From: Sporolactobacillus spathodeae
GTDB taxonomy: Bacteria > Bacillota > Bacilli > Bacillales > Sporolactobacillaceae
Direction: 5' to 3'
Assembly (NCBI RefSeq): GCF_016908935.1
Contig: NZ_JAFBEV010000003.1
Span: 1 to 64,000 of the forward strand
DNA: 64,000 bases
Shown here: positions 8,219-18,120 of the stretch, piece by piece
Layout: each line of letters opens with the position of its first letter
Numbering within the stretch: the stretch's first letter is position 1
Translations under genes and position numbers: made by a program
Notes under the pieces: model-generated
Databases searched by the model: none
What the model saw: the letters and a program-made list of their open reading frames with translations, nothing else
Told to the model about the DNA's origin: nothing

Positions 8219-10303
8219 ATGAGTGATTATTTAGTCATTGTGGAATCTCCCGCTAAAGCAAAAACAATTAAGCGCTATCTTGGTCCCAAATATCAAGTCA
8301 AAGCATCAATGGGCCATGTTCGTGATTTACCGAAAAGCCAGATGGGCATTGATGTCACACACGATTATCAGCCCAGATATATAACAATAAGAGGAAAAGG
8401 ACCTGTCCTAAAGGATTTGAAAAGCGCCGCCAAGAAAGCGAAAAAAGTCTATCTCGCAGCCGACCCCGATCGTGAAGGGGAAGCGATTGCCTGGCATTTG
8501 GCGCATAGTTTGGATATCGATGATCATTCTGCTTGTCGCGTTGTTTTCAATGAAATCACAAAACCAGCAATCAAAGACGCGTTTAAAAGTCCGCGAAAAA
8601 TAAATATGGATCTCGTTGACGCACAGCAGGCACGTAGAGTGCTCGATCGATTGGTTGGTTACAATATTAGTCCGTTGCTCTGGAAAAAGGTCAAGAAAGG
8701 CTTGAGTGCGGGACGTGTTCAGTCCGTTGCGCTGCGAATGATTATTGAACGTGAAGAAGAGATCAAAGCCTTTCAACCCGAAGAATACTGGACAATTAGT
8801 GCCGTGTTTACCGTAGACAGCGAGTCATTTGAAGCTGAATTTCATTCGCTTGACGGCAAGAAAGTTTCTTTGAAAACCAAAGATGATGTGACCGCCATTC
8901 AGTCGAGAATTGACAGCAATCGTTTTACTATTGAAAATGTGCAGAAGAAAGAACGACTTCGCTATCCGGTTGCTCCTTTTATTACATCTTCACTGCAGCA
9001 GGAAGCAGCACGGAAGCTGAATTTCAGAGCGCGGAAAACGATGATGATCGCGCAGCAACTCTATGAAGGGGTCGAACTTGGCAAACAGGGAAATACTGGT
9101 TTGATTACTTATATGCGAACCGATTCAACGCGTATCTCTGACGTGGCCAAGGCCGAAGCTAAAGCGTTTATCACGGACCATTACGGTACAGACTACATTG
9201 GATCGACGCAACAGAAACCGAAGAAATCAGAAAAGATTCAAGATGCACACGAAGGCATTCGCCCGACATCTGTACTTCACCTGCCTGCTGATTTGAAGGC
9301 GTTTTTAAGCCGTGATCAGTACAAGCTTTATAAATTGATATGGGAACGCTTTATTGCTAGCCAAATGGCTCCGGCTGTCCTGGATACAATCCGAGCTGAC
9401 TTGAGCCAAAACGGTGTTCGTTTTCGAGCAACTGGATCGAAGGTTAAATTTCCTGGATTCATGAAAGTTTATATCGAGGAAACGGAAGAGGGAAAAGCAG
9501 GCAGCAAAGTAAAAAGTGAAAAATATTTACCGGATCTTCAAGATGGTATGGCAGCAATTAAAGAAAAAGAGGATCCGAAACAGCATTTTACACAACCGCC
9601 GCCACGTTTTACAGAAGCCTCGCTTGTCCGTGCGATGGAAGAGATCGGGATTGGACGTCCGTCAACCTATGCACCGACAATTGACACGATTCAAAGAAGA
9701 AACTACGTCAGTATGGATGCTAAACGATTCGTCCCAACTGAATTAGGCGAAGTGGTCCTTAAATTAATTGTTGAATTTTTTCCGGAAATCATTAATATTG
9801 ACTTTACGGCTCAGATGGAAACCAGTTTGGATGAAATCGGTGTCGGTCAAAAAGATTGGATTTCTGTCGTTGATACTTTTTATAAGGAATTTGAAAAACG
9901 GTTATCCACAGCTGAAAAAGAAATGCAATCGATCACAATTAAAGATGAACCCGCTGGAATAACTTGCGAAAAATGTGGCCATGAAATGGTTTATAAAATG
10001 GGGCGCTATGGAAAATTCCTTGCTTGCTCCAATTTTCCAGAATGCAGGAATACGAAAGCAATATTGAAGACAACTGGCGTAACCTGTCCGAAATGTGGAA
10101 AGGGTCAGATTGTGGAACGCCGTAGCAAAAAGAACCGAATCTTCTACGGATGTGATCAATATCCAACTTGCGATTTTGTATCCTGGGATAAACCGATTCA
10201 AAGGCAATGCCCGAAATGTGGATCTTACTTAGTGGAAAAGAAGACAAAGAACGGCAAAACGGTTGAATGCCCAAAGTGTGATTATAAAGAAGAAACAAAC
10301 TAA
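8219..10303 (+). CDS. topA: DNA topoisomerase I
   Basis: Type IA topoisomerase that relaxes negative supercoils. The N-terminal Toprim domain has [11 protein letters not shown] and the acidic [14 protein letters not shown] motif; the catalytic Tyr is in [12 protein letters not shown]. The C-terminus carries three tetracysteine zinc ribbons ([24 protein letters not shown] segments). 694 aa (691 in B. subtilis). The ATG has AAAGGGGGAG eight bases upstream. Confidence 0.98.
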   Translation: MSDYLVIVESPAKAKTIKRYLGPKYQVKASMGHVRDLPKSQMGIDVTHDYQPRYITIRGKGPVLKDLKSAAKKAKKVYLAADPDREGEAIAWHLAHSLDIDDHSACRVVFNEITKPAIKDAFKSPRKINMDLVDAQQARRVLDRLVGYNISPLLWKKVKKGLSAGRVQSVALRMIIEREEEIKAFQPEEYWTISAVFTVDSESFEAEFHSLDGKKVSLKTKDDVTAIQSRIDSNRFTIENVQKKERLRYPVAPFITSSLQQEAARKLNFRARKTMMIAQQLYEGVELGKQGNTGLITYMRTDSTRISDVAKAEAKAFITDHYGTDYIGSTQQKPKKSEKIQDAHEGIRPTSVLHLPADLKAFLSRDQYKLYKLIWERFIASQMAPAVLDTIRADLSQNGVRFRATGSKVKFPGFMKVYIEETEEGKAGSKVKSEKYLPDLQDGMAAIKEKEDPKQHFTQPPPRFTEASLVRAMEEIGIGRPSTYAPTIDTIQRRNYVSMDAKRFVPTELGEVVLKLIVEFFPEIINIDFTAQMETSLDEIGVGQKDWISVVDTFYKEFEKRLSTAEKEMQSITIKDEPAGITCEKCGHEMVYKMGRYGKFLACSNFPECRNTKAILKTTGVTCPKCGKGQIVERRSKKNRIFYGCDQYPTCDFVSWDKPIQRQCPKCGSYLVEKKTKNGKTVECPKCDYKEETN

Positions 10304-10330
10304 GCGAGAGCTGAACGCAATGTGAGGAAG

Positions 10331-10368
10331 AGCCGTGCACGCTATCTGTGCACGGTTTCCCTGCTTTT
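10331..10368 (+). terminator. Probable intrinsic terminator after topA
   Basis: Perfect 8-bp stem CCGTGCAC (10333-10340) with GTGCACGG (10348-10355), 7-base loop, followed by TTTCCCTGCTTTT. The T tract is interrupted, so termination may be partial, with some read-through into trmFO. Confidence 0.6.
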
Positions 10369-10406
10369 GCGGCGCTACTTGTGAAGGAAAAGAGGAATCT
10401 TGATAA

Positions 10407-11714
10407 ATGAAAGAGCAAGCGATTAATGTTGTCGGCGCGGGACTTGCCGGCAGCGAAGCCGCCTGGCAAATTGCCAAGCGGGGGATACCGGTCCGTTTAT
10501 ATGAAATGCGTCCGAAAAAACAGACGCCTGCGCATCATACCGATCAATTTGCTGAATTGGTTTGTACCAACTCACTGCGTTCGAACACATTAACCAATGC
10601 GGTCGGCATATTAAAGGAAGAAATGCGCCGTTTGGATTCTTTGATTATAAAAGCAGCAGACTCAGCAAGTGTTCCAGCTGGCGGTGCTTTAGCGGTCGAC
10701 CGGCACGATTTTTCCGGACGGGTGACAGAGACACTTAAAGCGATGGATCATGTGACGGTTGTGGAAGAAGAAGTATGTGAAATCCCTTCTGGGCTGACAA
10801 TTATTGCGACCGGCCCGCTGACCTCCGAAAATTTGTCACATTCATTAAGAGAACTAACGGATCAGAATTATTTTTATTTCTACGACGCGGCAGCACCAAT
10901 TATTTCTGGGGAAACTATTGATCCATCAAAAGTTTACCTTAAATCGCGGTATGATAAGGGCGATGCCGCTTACTTGAATTGCCCGATGACAAGAGAAGAA
11001 TTCGAACGATTCTACGAAGCATTGATCCATGCGGAGACAGCGCCATTAAAAGAATTTGAGGAAGAAAAGTACTTCAGCGGATGCATGCCGGTTGAAGTCA
11101 TGGCAAGACAAGGGGCAAAAACACTTCTGTTTGGGCCACTAAAACCGGTTGGGCTGGAAAATCCGAAAACTGGCGAACGGCCTTATGCTGTTGTTCAATT
11201 AAGACAGGATAATGCAGCAGGCACTTTATACAATATCGTCGGTTTTCAAACCCACCTGAAATGGGGCGCACAAAAAGAGGTCTTCCGGCTGATTCCCGGA
11301 CTGGAATCAGCGGAAATTATCCGTTACGGCGTGATGCATCGTAATACTTTTTTAAATGCGCCAACGCTCTTGCTGCCAACCTACCAAACCAAGCAACGTT
11401 CTGATCTACTTATGGCTGGACAAATGACTGGGGTCGAGGGGTACGTGGAATCCGCAGCTTCCGGACTGATTGCAGGAATTAATGCAGCTTTGTTATTTTT
11501 AGGGAAAGATCCGATTGTTTTCCCTCAGGAGACGGCGATTGGTAGTATGGCGCACTATATTACAACAGCCAATCCAAAGCATTTTCAACCGATGAATGCT
11601 AATTTTGGACTCATGCCGCCGCTTTCTCAGCGAATTAAGGATAAAAAAGAACGTGCAGCTGCTTATGCAGCACGTGCATTGGATACAATTCAGAATGTTG
11701 CTATAAAACTGTAA
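10407..11714 (+). CDS. trmFO: Methylenetetrahydrofolate-tRNA-(uracil-5-)-methyltransferase TrmFO
   Basis: FAD- and folate-dependent enzyme forming m5U54 in the T-loop of tRNA. The N-terminal FAD-binding motif is [13 protein letters not shown]; the conserved Cys segment [10 protein letters not shown] and the C-terminal [16 protein letters not shown] are present. 435 aa, identical in length to the B. subtilis protein as I recall it. The Shine-Dalgarno (GGAAAAGAGG) is rather far upstream. In B. subtilis xerC, hslV and hslU would follow; here they do not. Confidence 0.96.
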   Translation: MKEQAINVVGAGLAGSEAAWQIAKRGIPVRLYEMRPKKQTPAHHTDQFAELVCTNSLRSNTLTNAVGILKEEMRRLDSLIIKAADSASVPAGGALAVDRHDFSGRVTETLKAMDHVTVVEEEVCEIPSGLTIIATGPLTSENLSHSLRELTDQNYFYFYDAAAPIISGETIDPSKVYLKSRYDKGDAAYLNCPMTREEFERFYEALIHAETAPLKEFEEEKYFSGCMPVEVMARQGAKTLLFGPLKPVGLENPKTGERPYAVVQLRQDNAAGTLYNIVGFQTHLKWGAQKEVFRLIPGLESAEIIRYGVMHRNTFLNAPTLLLPTYQTKQRSDLLMAGQMTGVEGYVESAASGLIAGINAALLFLGKDPIVFPQETAIGSMAHYITTANPKHFQPMNANFGLMPPLSQRIKDKKERAAAYAARALDTIQNVAIKL

Positions 11715-11900
11715 ATTATGTTGCCAACTGAGCTGACTTATGCTAACATGATAAGGCAGAAACTGGATGATTCTGCTGATTTTCGTTGGGGTGTTTGTCG
11801 CGCAATTTATCCGATTTTTCATTCATTGATGCCCAGTTTTTTTCTAGAATCATTAAAGAGAGTCGGAAATAGAGCGGAATTAATGCACCTCGTTGACTAA

Positions 11901-12205
11901 GATGATAGTTGAAACAGTTAATTGCATAGTGAACACGAGCAGTTAGGCGTGAGCGCTAAGGCTCGGACAAACAATACCATCATCTGGCCGATTCATGGTG
12001 AGAGGAGAGAAACATCTAGAAGCGTAGGAAGCGAAAAGAAGCATTCCTATTTCTGAGGAACGGCGGAGGGCATGTTAAAATAACACAACGGTTGTCATAG
12101 ATTTATCTTCATATCGATTTTAGGGTATGAAGATGAAATTTTCTGACGAAAATGGTTCTAAATGAGACGCGCAAATCATTAGGTGTGCTGATCGCGTGAA
12201 AAAGA
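11901..12205 (+). ncRNA. Candidate structured RNA or codY leader
   Basis: Successive stems can be drawn: GATGAT (11901-11906) with ATCATC (11979-11984), enclosing an 11-bp interrupted hairpin from CGAGC (11936-11940) to GCTCG (11961-11965). Next is TAGGAA with TTCCTA (about 12026-12050) inside an apparent GCCG/CGGC closure. Then ATCTTCATA (12105-12113) pairs with TATGAAGAT (12126-12134), and ACGCG/CGCGT lies about 12164-12198. It matches no riboswitch, RNase P, tmRNA or SRP consensus I know. It could simply be folded-looking DNA. Confidence 0.3.
12137..12151 (+). promoter_or_regulatory. CodY-box-like sequence upstream of codY
   Basis: AATTTTCTGACGAAA matches the published consensus AATTTTCWGAAAATT at 11 of 15 positions, including the first ten. 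It lies about 230 bases before the codY start. Autoregulation is inferred only. Confidence 0.35.
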
Positions 12206-12379
12206 ATACATACATCGTCCTGATTGGAGACAGTTAAGTCGATTCCAAGTAAGCTATGACAGAGCAGAAATCTAGCCTAACGCATTCATTCAGATAGTAA
12301 AGATTTGCATTTTAATGGTGTCACAGAAAAAAAGTTCAAATGTCCGTTCTTAAGTGGCGGTTTATTGGAGGAAAAGATT

Positions 12380-13156
12380 ATGACGTTATTGGAAAAAACG
12401 AGAAAGATCAATCAATTATTGCAAAGTACAAAAACACAAGTCGATTTTAATGAGATGGCCCAAACGCTCCGAGATGTTATCCAGACAAATACTTTTGTCG
12501 TCAGCAGGCGCGGCAAGATTCTCGGCCTTTCGTTGAAATTGGAATTTGAGAATGAACGCATTCAGAATTTATTTGCACAAAGGCAATTGCCGGAAAAATA
12601 TACACAGAATCTATTCAATGTTGTTCAAACTTCGCCAAACCTTGATGTTAACAGTGATTTTAGCATTTTTCCGGATGAAAATAAAAACTTGTTTGCCAGC
12701 GGACTCACAACGGTTGTTCCGATTGTCGGTGGCGGCGAGCGTCTCGGCACATTGATTCTGTCGCGGTTAAATGAAACATTTACAGATGAGGATTTGATTC
12801 TGGCGGAATATGGGGCGACAGTTGTCGGCATGGAAATTCTTCGTGAAAAGACGGAGGAAGTTGAAGAAGAAGCGCGTGAAAAAGCGATTGTCCAAATGGC
12901 GATTGGCTCACTTTCATTCAGCGAATTGGAAGCCATCGAACATATTTTTGAAGAACTGGAAGGCAAGGAAGGTTTGCTTGTTGCCAGCAAGATTGCCGAT
13001 CGTGTGGGCATTACGCGTTCCGTGATTGTCAATGCGTTGCGCAAGTTGGAAAGTGCGGGTGTCATTGAATCCCGTTCGCTCGGCATGAAAGGTACTTATA
13101 TCAAAGTATTGAATGACAAATTCCTCGTTGAATTGAACAAGAAAAAGAATGCCTAA
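12380..13156 (+). CDS. codY: GTP- and branched-chain-amino-acid-sensing transcriptional repressor CodY
   Basis: Global nutritional regulator. The N-terminal GAF domain (about residues 1-155) binds isoleucine and valine. The C-terminal winged helix-turn-helix is clear: [20 protein letters not shown], then [20 protein letters not shown]. 258 aa (259 in B. subtilis). The ATG at 12380 follows TGGAGGAAAAG; a longer in-frame extension upstream lacks support. A terminator follows directly, so codY is not simply the first gene of the flagellar operon. Confidence 0.98.
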   Translation: MTLLEKTRKINQLLQSTKTQVDFNEMAQTLRDVIQTNTFVVSRRGKILGLSLKLEFENERIQNLFAQRQLPEKYTQNLFNVVQTSPNLDVNSDFSIFPDENKNLFASGLTTVVPIVGGGERLGTLILSRLNETFTDEDLILAEYGATVVGMEILREKTEEVEEEAREKAIVQMAIGSLSFSELEAIEHIFEELEGKEGLLVASKIADRVGITRSVIVNALRKLESAGVIESRSLGMKGTYIKVLNDKFLVELNKKKNA

Positions 13157-13615
13157 TTTAGGCGTGTAAGAATTGTATAAAGAATTTAAAACAAGGATTG
13201 CCGGTTTACGATGAATCGGCAATCCTTGTTTTTTGATCAATATATAAGAATTCAGAAGAATTATGTATTAGAAAAACTTGAAATTTATCTTTATTTGCGG
13301 GACAACCGTTGACGTTAAGACACGCGCTAAACAGTGAATAGTCTGATGGATTTATTTATTTTTTGCATAGCTATAAACTTTATCATCGAATTAAGTCGAA
13401 AGTACGATTTTTTTTGTGCTATAGTTATAAAAGTTGAAAAAATGATAAAAGGTATTCTTATTTTCACAGTAAAATAGTGTTTTAACGAGTCTTTATGCCT
13501 ATTTTTGCTATGCAAAGATTGCAGAATGATGTCGGATCTGGAAGAATTTTATAGACAACATTACAAAAGTTGTTAAAATAAACTTATAAATGAAATGAAA
13601 AAAGGAGGAACGTAT
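13157..13615 (+). promoter_or_regulatory. fla/che operon upstream region with candidate promoter
   Basis: After the codY terminator this is about 380 bases of AT-rich DNA with no gene. The best sigma-A-like match is TAGACA (13552-13557), a 16-base spacer, and TAAAAT (13574-13579), which would start transcription just before the flgB Shine-Dalgarno. I found no good CodY box here. Confidence 0.45.
13188..13235 (+). terminator. Intrinsic terminator downstream of codY
   Basis: Long perfect stem, AAACAAGGATTGCCG (13189-13203) with its complement (13217-13231), followed by six or more T residues. Confidence 0.92.
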
Positions 13616-13966
13616 TTGTTTGAAATGACTCCTCTCTCAGCGATTGAACAAGCGATGAATGGTTCGATGGCCGAGCAAAATCTTATTTCACAGAATATCG
13701 CCAACGTGGATACACCGAATTATAAAGCAAAAAAAATAGTCTTTGATGATGCGTTCAGTGATGCATTGAATCGGACGAACGGGTCACCTGCGGATTACCA
13801 CGTAGTCACGGATACGACAGGCTCTATCCAGAATAATGGCAACAACGTGTCGATTGATAATGAAATGTCGAAGATGGCTCAAAATCAGATCTACTATCAA
13901 GCATTAAGCCAGGCGGCAAGTAATCAATTCCTGCAGTTTAATACGGTTCTAGGAGGATCCAATTGA
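13616..13966 (+). CDS. flgB: Flagellar proximal rod protein FlgB
   Basis: Rod component exported by the flagellar type III system; first gene of the fla/che operon. The conserved rod/hook motif is SQNIANVDTPNYKAKK, and the C-terminus has NNVSIDNEMSKMAQNQIYYQ. The TTG at 13616 is preferred: AAAGGAGG ends seven bases upstream, whereas the upstream in-frame ATG at 13595 would place this Shine-Dalgarno inside the gene. 116 aa from TTG. flgC follows after one base. Confidence 0.93.
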   Translation: MFEMTPLSAIEQAMNGSMAEQNLISQNIANVDTPNYKAKKIVFDDAFSDALNRTNGSPADYHVVTDTTGSIQNNGNNVSIDNEMSKMAQNQIYYQALSQAASNQFLQFNTVLGGSN

Positions 13967-13967
13967 T

Positions 13968-14411
13968 ATGGGGATGTTTAGCGGTCTTGACGTTTCTGCA
14001 AGCGGATTAACTGCGCAGAGGTTGCGCATGGATGTCGCTTCGGCGAATATTGCCAATCAAGATACGACGCGGGAAAAAAAGGTTAATGGTCAGTGGCAAC
14101 CGTACGCACGAAAAGTTGTGAATCTGAAGACGATTGATTCATCTTTTGATTCGGTGTTTCACGATGCGCTCGGATCCACTCAGGGCGGCGTGGAAGTGCA
14201 GTCAATCACAGATGATCCAACAGCTTTTCCACTTAAATATGATCCGACCAATCCAGATGCCGATGCAAATGGTTACGTTAAGGAAAGTAATGTTGATCCA
14301 TTGAAGGAAATGGTCGATTTGATGGATGCCAACCGCTCTTATGAAGCGGGCGTCACAGCGATGAACGCAGATAAGAATATGCTCGGAAAAGCTCTGGATA
14401 TTGGAAAGTAG
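13968..14411 (+). CDS. flgC: Flagellar rod protein FlgC
   Basis: Rod protein homologous to FlgB. The N-terminal motif GLDVSASGLTAQRLRMDV, with SANIANQDTTR, is the basal-body rod signature; the C-terminal ends MVDLMDANRSYEAGVTAMNA as in other axial proteins. 147 aa. CTAGGAGGA precedes the ATG. Located between flgB and fliE as in B. subtilis. Confidence 0.96.
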   Translation: MGMFSGLDVSASGLTAQRLRMDVASANIANQDTTREKKVNGQWQPYARKVVNLKTIDSSFDSVFHDALGSTQGGVEVQSITDDPTAFPLKYDPTNPDADANGYVKESNVDPLKEMVDLMDANRSYEAGVTAMNADKNMLGKALDIGK

Positions 14412-14421
14412 GTGGAAGCGA

Positions 14422-14718
14422 ATGAGTATAAGTTCAATTAATCTCAATACATTCTCAATGAAAGATTCATTGCCGTCGAATGCTTCATCGACCAGTAATA
14501 GTTTTGCCAATACTTTGAATCAAGCGCTCGGAAACGTCAATCAATCGCAGCAGGTGGCCAATCAGATGGTCACTCAATTGGCAAATGGCGATAGTAATGT
14601 GGACTTACATAATGTGATGCTTGCAATGCAGAAATCAAACATATTACTTAAGACCACCGTTCAAGTACGCGATCGTGTGATTAGTGCCTATGAAGAAGTG
14701 ATGAGGATGCAAGTCTAA
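14422..14718 (+). CDS. fliE: Flagellar hook-basal body protein FliE
   Basis: Small protein joining the MS ring to the rod and among the first export substrates. The core FANTLNQALGNVNQSQQVANQ and the C-terminal VDLHNVMLAMQKSNILLKTT, VQVRDRVISAYEEVMRMQV match the family. 98 aa. The ATG at 14422 follows AGGTGGAAG and overlaps nothing; flgC ends ten bases upstream. Confidence 0.95.
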   Translation: MSISSINLNTFSMKDSLPSNASSTSNSFANTLNQALGNVNQSQQVANQMVTQLANGDSNVDLHNVMLAMQKSNILLKTTVQVRDRVISAYEEVMRMQV

Positions 14719-14753
14719 TTTTTCTAGAAGTGTCCTTGAACGGAGAGAAAATA

Positions 14754-16343
14754 ATGAAAGAAAAATTTATAACGTGGTTACATCGGGCTCAAGAATTCTG
14801 GAAAAATATGTCCGGGAAAAGGAAAAAATGGCTGATTACCGGCATAATTCTATTCTTTGCCTTGGTTATTGCCATAATCCTATTGACAAATATTAAACAT
14901 TATACGCCGCTTTATAGTAATCTTTCTGCGAACGAAGCGGGCCAAATTACGGACACGCTTGACAGTAAGAAAATACCTTATAAGCTGTCAAATGGCGGTA
15001 CGACAATCAGTGTTCCTTCTAATGAGGCAGATAGCCTGAAAGTGGAACTGGCCGCGCAAGGCATACCGAAAAGCGGAGAGATCGATTATTCAACGTTCAA
15101 TCAAAATTCTGGGTTTGGGATGACAGACAAGCAGTTTGAAGTTCTTCAGCGAGCGGCGATGCAGACGGAACTCGCGAATCTCATTTCCAATTCCCGTGGG
15201 GTAAAATCAGCAAAAGTAATGATTACACTGCCGCAAACGGATGTTTGGGTCGCTGACCAGAAAAACCAGAATAAGGCGTCAGCATCGATTGTTTTGAATG
15301 TTGATCCGGGTTATCAGTTAGCTGATGAACAGGTTCGTGGCCTCTATCGTTTGATTTCAAAAAGTGTGCCAAACTTACCCGAAAGTAATATCGTCATAAT
15401 GGACCAGTATTTTAACTATTATGACCTGAAAGATCAAACATCTGGAAATTCATCTGTTTTGTCAGCATACAAGCAGCAGCAGCAGGTCGTTAATGACATT
15501 GAGGCCAATATCCAACGCCGCGTCACACAGATGCTGACAACAATGATGGGCCAAGGTAAAGTTATGGTCAATGTGACGGCTGATGTTGATTTTACAAAGT
15601 CCAAAGAAGATCAGCACTTGGTAGAACCAGTGGATACACAGACAATGGAAGGCCTTCAGTCAAGCACCGATCATCTCGCCGAAACTTATACAGGACAGGG
15701 AGCCGCTGGACAAGTTGGCACTGGAACAAGCGATGTTACTGGTTATCAATCGGGAACAACAAACGGCAATGGCTCTTATCAGAAAGTTGAGGACAAGGTC
15801 AATTATGTTTTCAACAGAATTCATAAAGAGATAGTCAACAGTCCGTATCATATTACAGATATGGGTATTCAGGTCATGCTCGAGCCGCCGAATGCGAAAA
15901 AAACGTCATCACTTTCTCAGCAGCGGATTAATGATGTCAAGCAAATTCTTAGCTCAATTATCCGAACATCGATTGACAACGGGCAAGGGCAAGAACTCAC
16001 TCCAACTGTTGCAGGGCAAAAAGTGTATGTTTCAGTTGGCCGATTTAATGGCAATTTAATGGCTCAAAATGTCCAACCAACGAATTATTGGCCATATATT
16101 ATCGGTGGCGTGGCTGTGCTATTGGCAGGATTAGGCATTTGGTTCTTCATTCGCAAGAGAAGGCAGGACGAAGAAGAGGCAACGATTGAAGATGTGGTTG
16201 TCCCTGAAGAGCAGTCAATCGAAGATCAATTAGCCGAGGATCGACCAGAAAAAAGAAAATATAATGAGTTGGAAAAAATGGCGAAACAAAAGCCAGACGA
16301 ATTTGTTAAATTACTTCGCAGCTGGATGTCAGATGAACGATAG
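14754..16343 (+). CDS. fliF: Flagellar MS-ring protein FliF
   Basis: Forms the membrane-embedded MS ring on which the rod and switch assemble. Two transmembrane segments are visible: about residues 29-49 and a second near WPYIIGGVAVLLAGLGIWFF (about 445-465). Between them are the ring-building motifs starting HYTPLYSNLSANEAGQI. The cytoplasmic C-terminal tail ends in the FliG-binding region (KPDEFVKLLRSWMSD). 529 aa (536 in B. subtilis). ATG at 14754 after GGAGAG. Confidence 0.97.
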   Translation: MKEKFITWLHRAQEFWKNMSGKRKKWLITGIILFFALVIAIILLTNIKHYTPLYSNLSANEAGQITDTLDSKKIPYKLSNGGTTISVPSNEADSLKVELAAQGIPKSGEIDYSTFNQNSGFGMTDKQFEVLQRAAMQTELANLISNSRGVKSAKVMITLPQTDVWVADQKNQNKASASIVLNVDPGYQLADEQVRGLYRLISKSVPNLPESNIVIMDQYFNYYDLKDQTSGNSSVLSAYKQQQQVVNDIEANIQRRVTQMLTTMMGQGKVMVNVTADVDFTKSKEDQHLVEPVDTQTMEGLQSSTDHLAETYTGQGAAGQVGTGTSDVTGYQSGTTNGNGSYQKVEDKVNYVFNRIHKEIVNSPYHITDMGIQVMLEPPNAKKTSSLSQQRINDVKQILSSIIRTSIDNGQGQELTPTVAGQKVYVSVGRFNGNLMAQNVQPTNYWPYIIGGVAVLLAGLGIWFFIRKRRQDEEEATIEDVVVPEEQSIEDQLAEDRPEKRKYNELEKMAKQKPDEFVKLLRSWMSDER

Positions 16344-16355
16344 GGAGGGAGTGCT

Positions 16356-17369
16356 TTGGCTGGCAAATCAACATTTACTGGCAAACAAAAAGCAGCTGTT
16401 TTGCTCATTGCTATGGGTACAGAGGTTTCAGCTAATGTCTTCAAACATATGACCGAACAGGAAATAGAGGAAATGACACTGGCAATCTCTAATGCCCGTA
16501 ACGTCAATACTGATTTGACAAAGCAGGTCATTGAGGAATTCTATCAGACAGCGCTCGCTCAAGAATATATATCTCAAGGCGGGATTGGTTACGCCAAGCA
16601 GATATTGGAAAAGGCATTGGGTGCGCAGCAAGCGAATGATGTCATACAGAAATTGACCTCAACACTGCAAGTTCGTCCTTTTGACTTTATGCGTAAGAGT
16701 GATCCACAGCAAATATTGAATTTCCTGCAAAATGAGCATCCGCAGACGATTGCGCTGGTTCTCTCCTATCTGACACCGGAACAGGCTGCTGCCGTTCTCT
16801 CATCGTTGCCGATTGAGAGCCAGGCTGATGTAGCGCGCCGTATTGCTCAGATGGATCGGACCTCACCTGAGATTATTTCTCAGGTCGAGCGTATTCTCGA
16901 AAAGAAAATATCAAGTTCATCCGTCAATCAGGACTATACCCAAACAGGTGGGATTGGCTCAATTGTCAATGTGTTGAACGGTGTTGATCGCACAACAGAA
17001 AAAAATATACTGGATCAGCTAGAAGAAGCTGATCCAGATCTGGCTGAGGAAATCAAAAAAAGAATGTTTGTTTTCGAGGATATTATCATTCTCGACGATC
17101 GAGCGATTCAACGAGTGATTCGCGAGTCTGAAAATGAAGATTTGCTTCTCGCTATGCGCACAGCCAGTGATGAAGTCAAAGATCTGCTCTTCCGCAATAT
17201 GTCCGAACGGATGGCTGCAAGCTTTAAAGAAGAGATGGAATATATGGGACCTGTTCGTCTTCACGATGTCGAAGAGGCGCAAACACGAGTTGTCAATACG
17301 ATCAGAAAATTGGAAGATGCCGGTGAAATTGTGATTGCCAGAGGACAGGGAGATGACGTCATTGTCTAA
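16356..17369 (+). CDS. fliG: Flagellar motor switch protein FliG
   Basis: Cytoplasmic switch protein that contacts FliF, FliM and the MotA stator. It has the N-terminal FliF-binding domain, a middle domain with EHPQTIALVLSYL, and a C-terminal torque domain with the charged stretch ERMAASFKEEMEYMGPVR. 337 aa (338 in B. subtilis). The TTG start at 16356 sits six bases after AGGGAGGGA and gives the expected N-terminus. Confidence 0.96.
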   Translation: MAGKSTFTGKQKAAVLLIAMGTEVSANVFKHMTEQEIEEMTLAISNARNVNTDLTKQVIEEFYQTALAQEYISQGGIGYAKQILEKALGAQQANDVIQKLTSTLQVRPFDFMRKSDPQQILNFLQNEHPQTIALVLSYLTPEQAAAVLSSLPIESQADVARRIAQMDRTSPEIISQVERILEKKISSSSVNQDYTQTGGIGSIVNVLNGVDRTTEKNILDQLEEADPDLAEEIKKRMFVFEDIIILDDRAIQRVIRESENEDLLLAMRTASDEVKDLLFRNMSERMAASFKEEMEYMGPVRLHDVEEAQTRVVNTIRKLEDAGEIVIARGQGDDVIV

Positions 17370-18120
17370 TTTACTTAAAGCGCCGCGCTCCAGCCAAATC
17401 GCGATGCAATTGAAATTAAATGCGGTCATCGACCCTGACCTTGACATTCTCAACCAGTCAATGACAGAAACAGAGATTCAAAGGACTTTGGATCAGCGAA
17501 TTGATGAGGCAAAAGAGCAAGCAGCGCGCATTTTGGCTAATGCTGATCAAGAGGCAAAAAAGTTTAGAGAACGAATGGAGAACGAAGAACAGAAAGCTTT
17601 AGTGGAGCGAGCCGATGCCTATAAAAAAAAGGAAAAAGAAGGCTATGAAGAAGGTCAACAAGCGGGCTTGCAAGCTGGAAAAAAGGCTTTTGTAGCTAAA
17701 ATAACGCAGGCTGATGAGTGGATTGCTCAGGCCCATGACGCCTATCTAAAAGCGATTGAGCAATCAAAACCGGACCTTTTGAAGCTATCCCTTGCCATCG
17801 CTGAAAAAATTATTGGTATGAAATTAAATGATGATGATGAAGCATGGAAGACATTAGTTGCTAAGGCAATTAAAGAAGTCAGGGATCAAGGAACAATCAA
17901 AATATCCGTTGCTCCTGAACGCTATGTTCAAGTATCCGAGGCAAAAGAAATGCTGGATACGCTGGTACAAGATCAGAAAATTTACATATTCATGGATAGC
18001 GAATTATCCGAAAATGATTGTTTGGTTGAAACCGCCTACGGCAAGATTGATGTTGGTGTTGACAGCCAGCTTACCGTCATCAAATCCAAACTGAAAGAGA
18101 TACTGGACGGTGAGGATTGA
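17353..18120 (+). CDS. fliH: Flagellar export ATPase regulator FliH
   Basis: Stator-like partner of the FliI ATPase at the export gate. It is mostly coiled coil, with an acidic and basic helical region around residues 35-110 and a C-terminal FliH/V-type ATPase E-like domain (LLKLSLAIAEKIIGMKL). The ATG at 17353 overlaps the fliG end by 17 bases. A TTG at 17362, with GGGAG nine bases before it, is an equally plausible start. About 255 aa. It overlaps the fliI start codon by one base. Confidence 0.88.
   Translation: MTSLSNLLKAPRSSQIAMQLKLNAVIDPDLDILNQSMTETEIQRTLDQRIDEAKEQAARILANADQEAKKFRERMENEEQKALVERADAYKKKEKEGYEEGQQAGLQAGKKAFVAKITQADEWIAQAHDAYLKAIEQSKPDLLKLSLAIAEKIIGMKLNDDDEAWKTLVAKAIKEVRDQGTIKISVAPERYVQVSEAKEMLDTLVQDQKIYIFMDSELSENDCLVETAYGKIDVGVDSQLTVIKSKLKEILDGED

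Larger units (their letters stand above)
11715..12379 (+). other. 665-base trmFO-codY gap in place of xerC-hslV-hslU
   Basis: No reading frame here has a Shine-Dalgarno plus recognisable protein motifs. Translation in all frames gave no XerC, HslV or HslU remnant that I could recognise. The middle part (11901-12205) is dense in inverted repeats and is listed separately as a candidate RNA, and a CodY-box-like site is at 12137. No convincing codY promoter was found. Confidence 0.6.

Noticed and set aside
10300-10406. Group II intron domain V-like look of GAGCCGTGCAC…GTGCACGG after topA
   Set aside because: Only a simple hairpin is present; no catalytic triad context, no other domains and no reverse transcriptase gene nearby.
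11767-11829. 20-codon hydrophobic micro-frame after trmFO (MILLIFVGVFVAQ…)
   Set aside because: Only a weak AAGG at poor spacing precedes it and nothing else supports translation; could be chance in AT-rich DNA.
11901-12205. Known riboswitch, T-box, tmRNA, RNase P or SRP RNA upstream of codY
   Set aside because: None of the consensus words I know for these RNAs occurs in the right order.
13327-13515. 62-codon minus-strand frame upstream of flgB
   Set aside because: AT-rich chance frame without a ribosome binding site.
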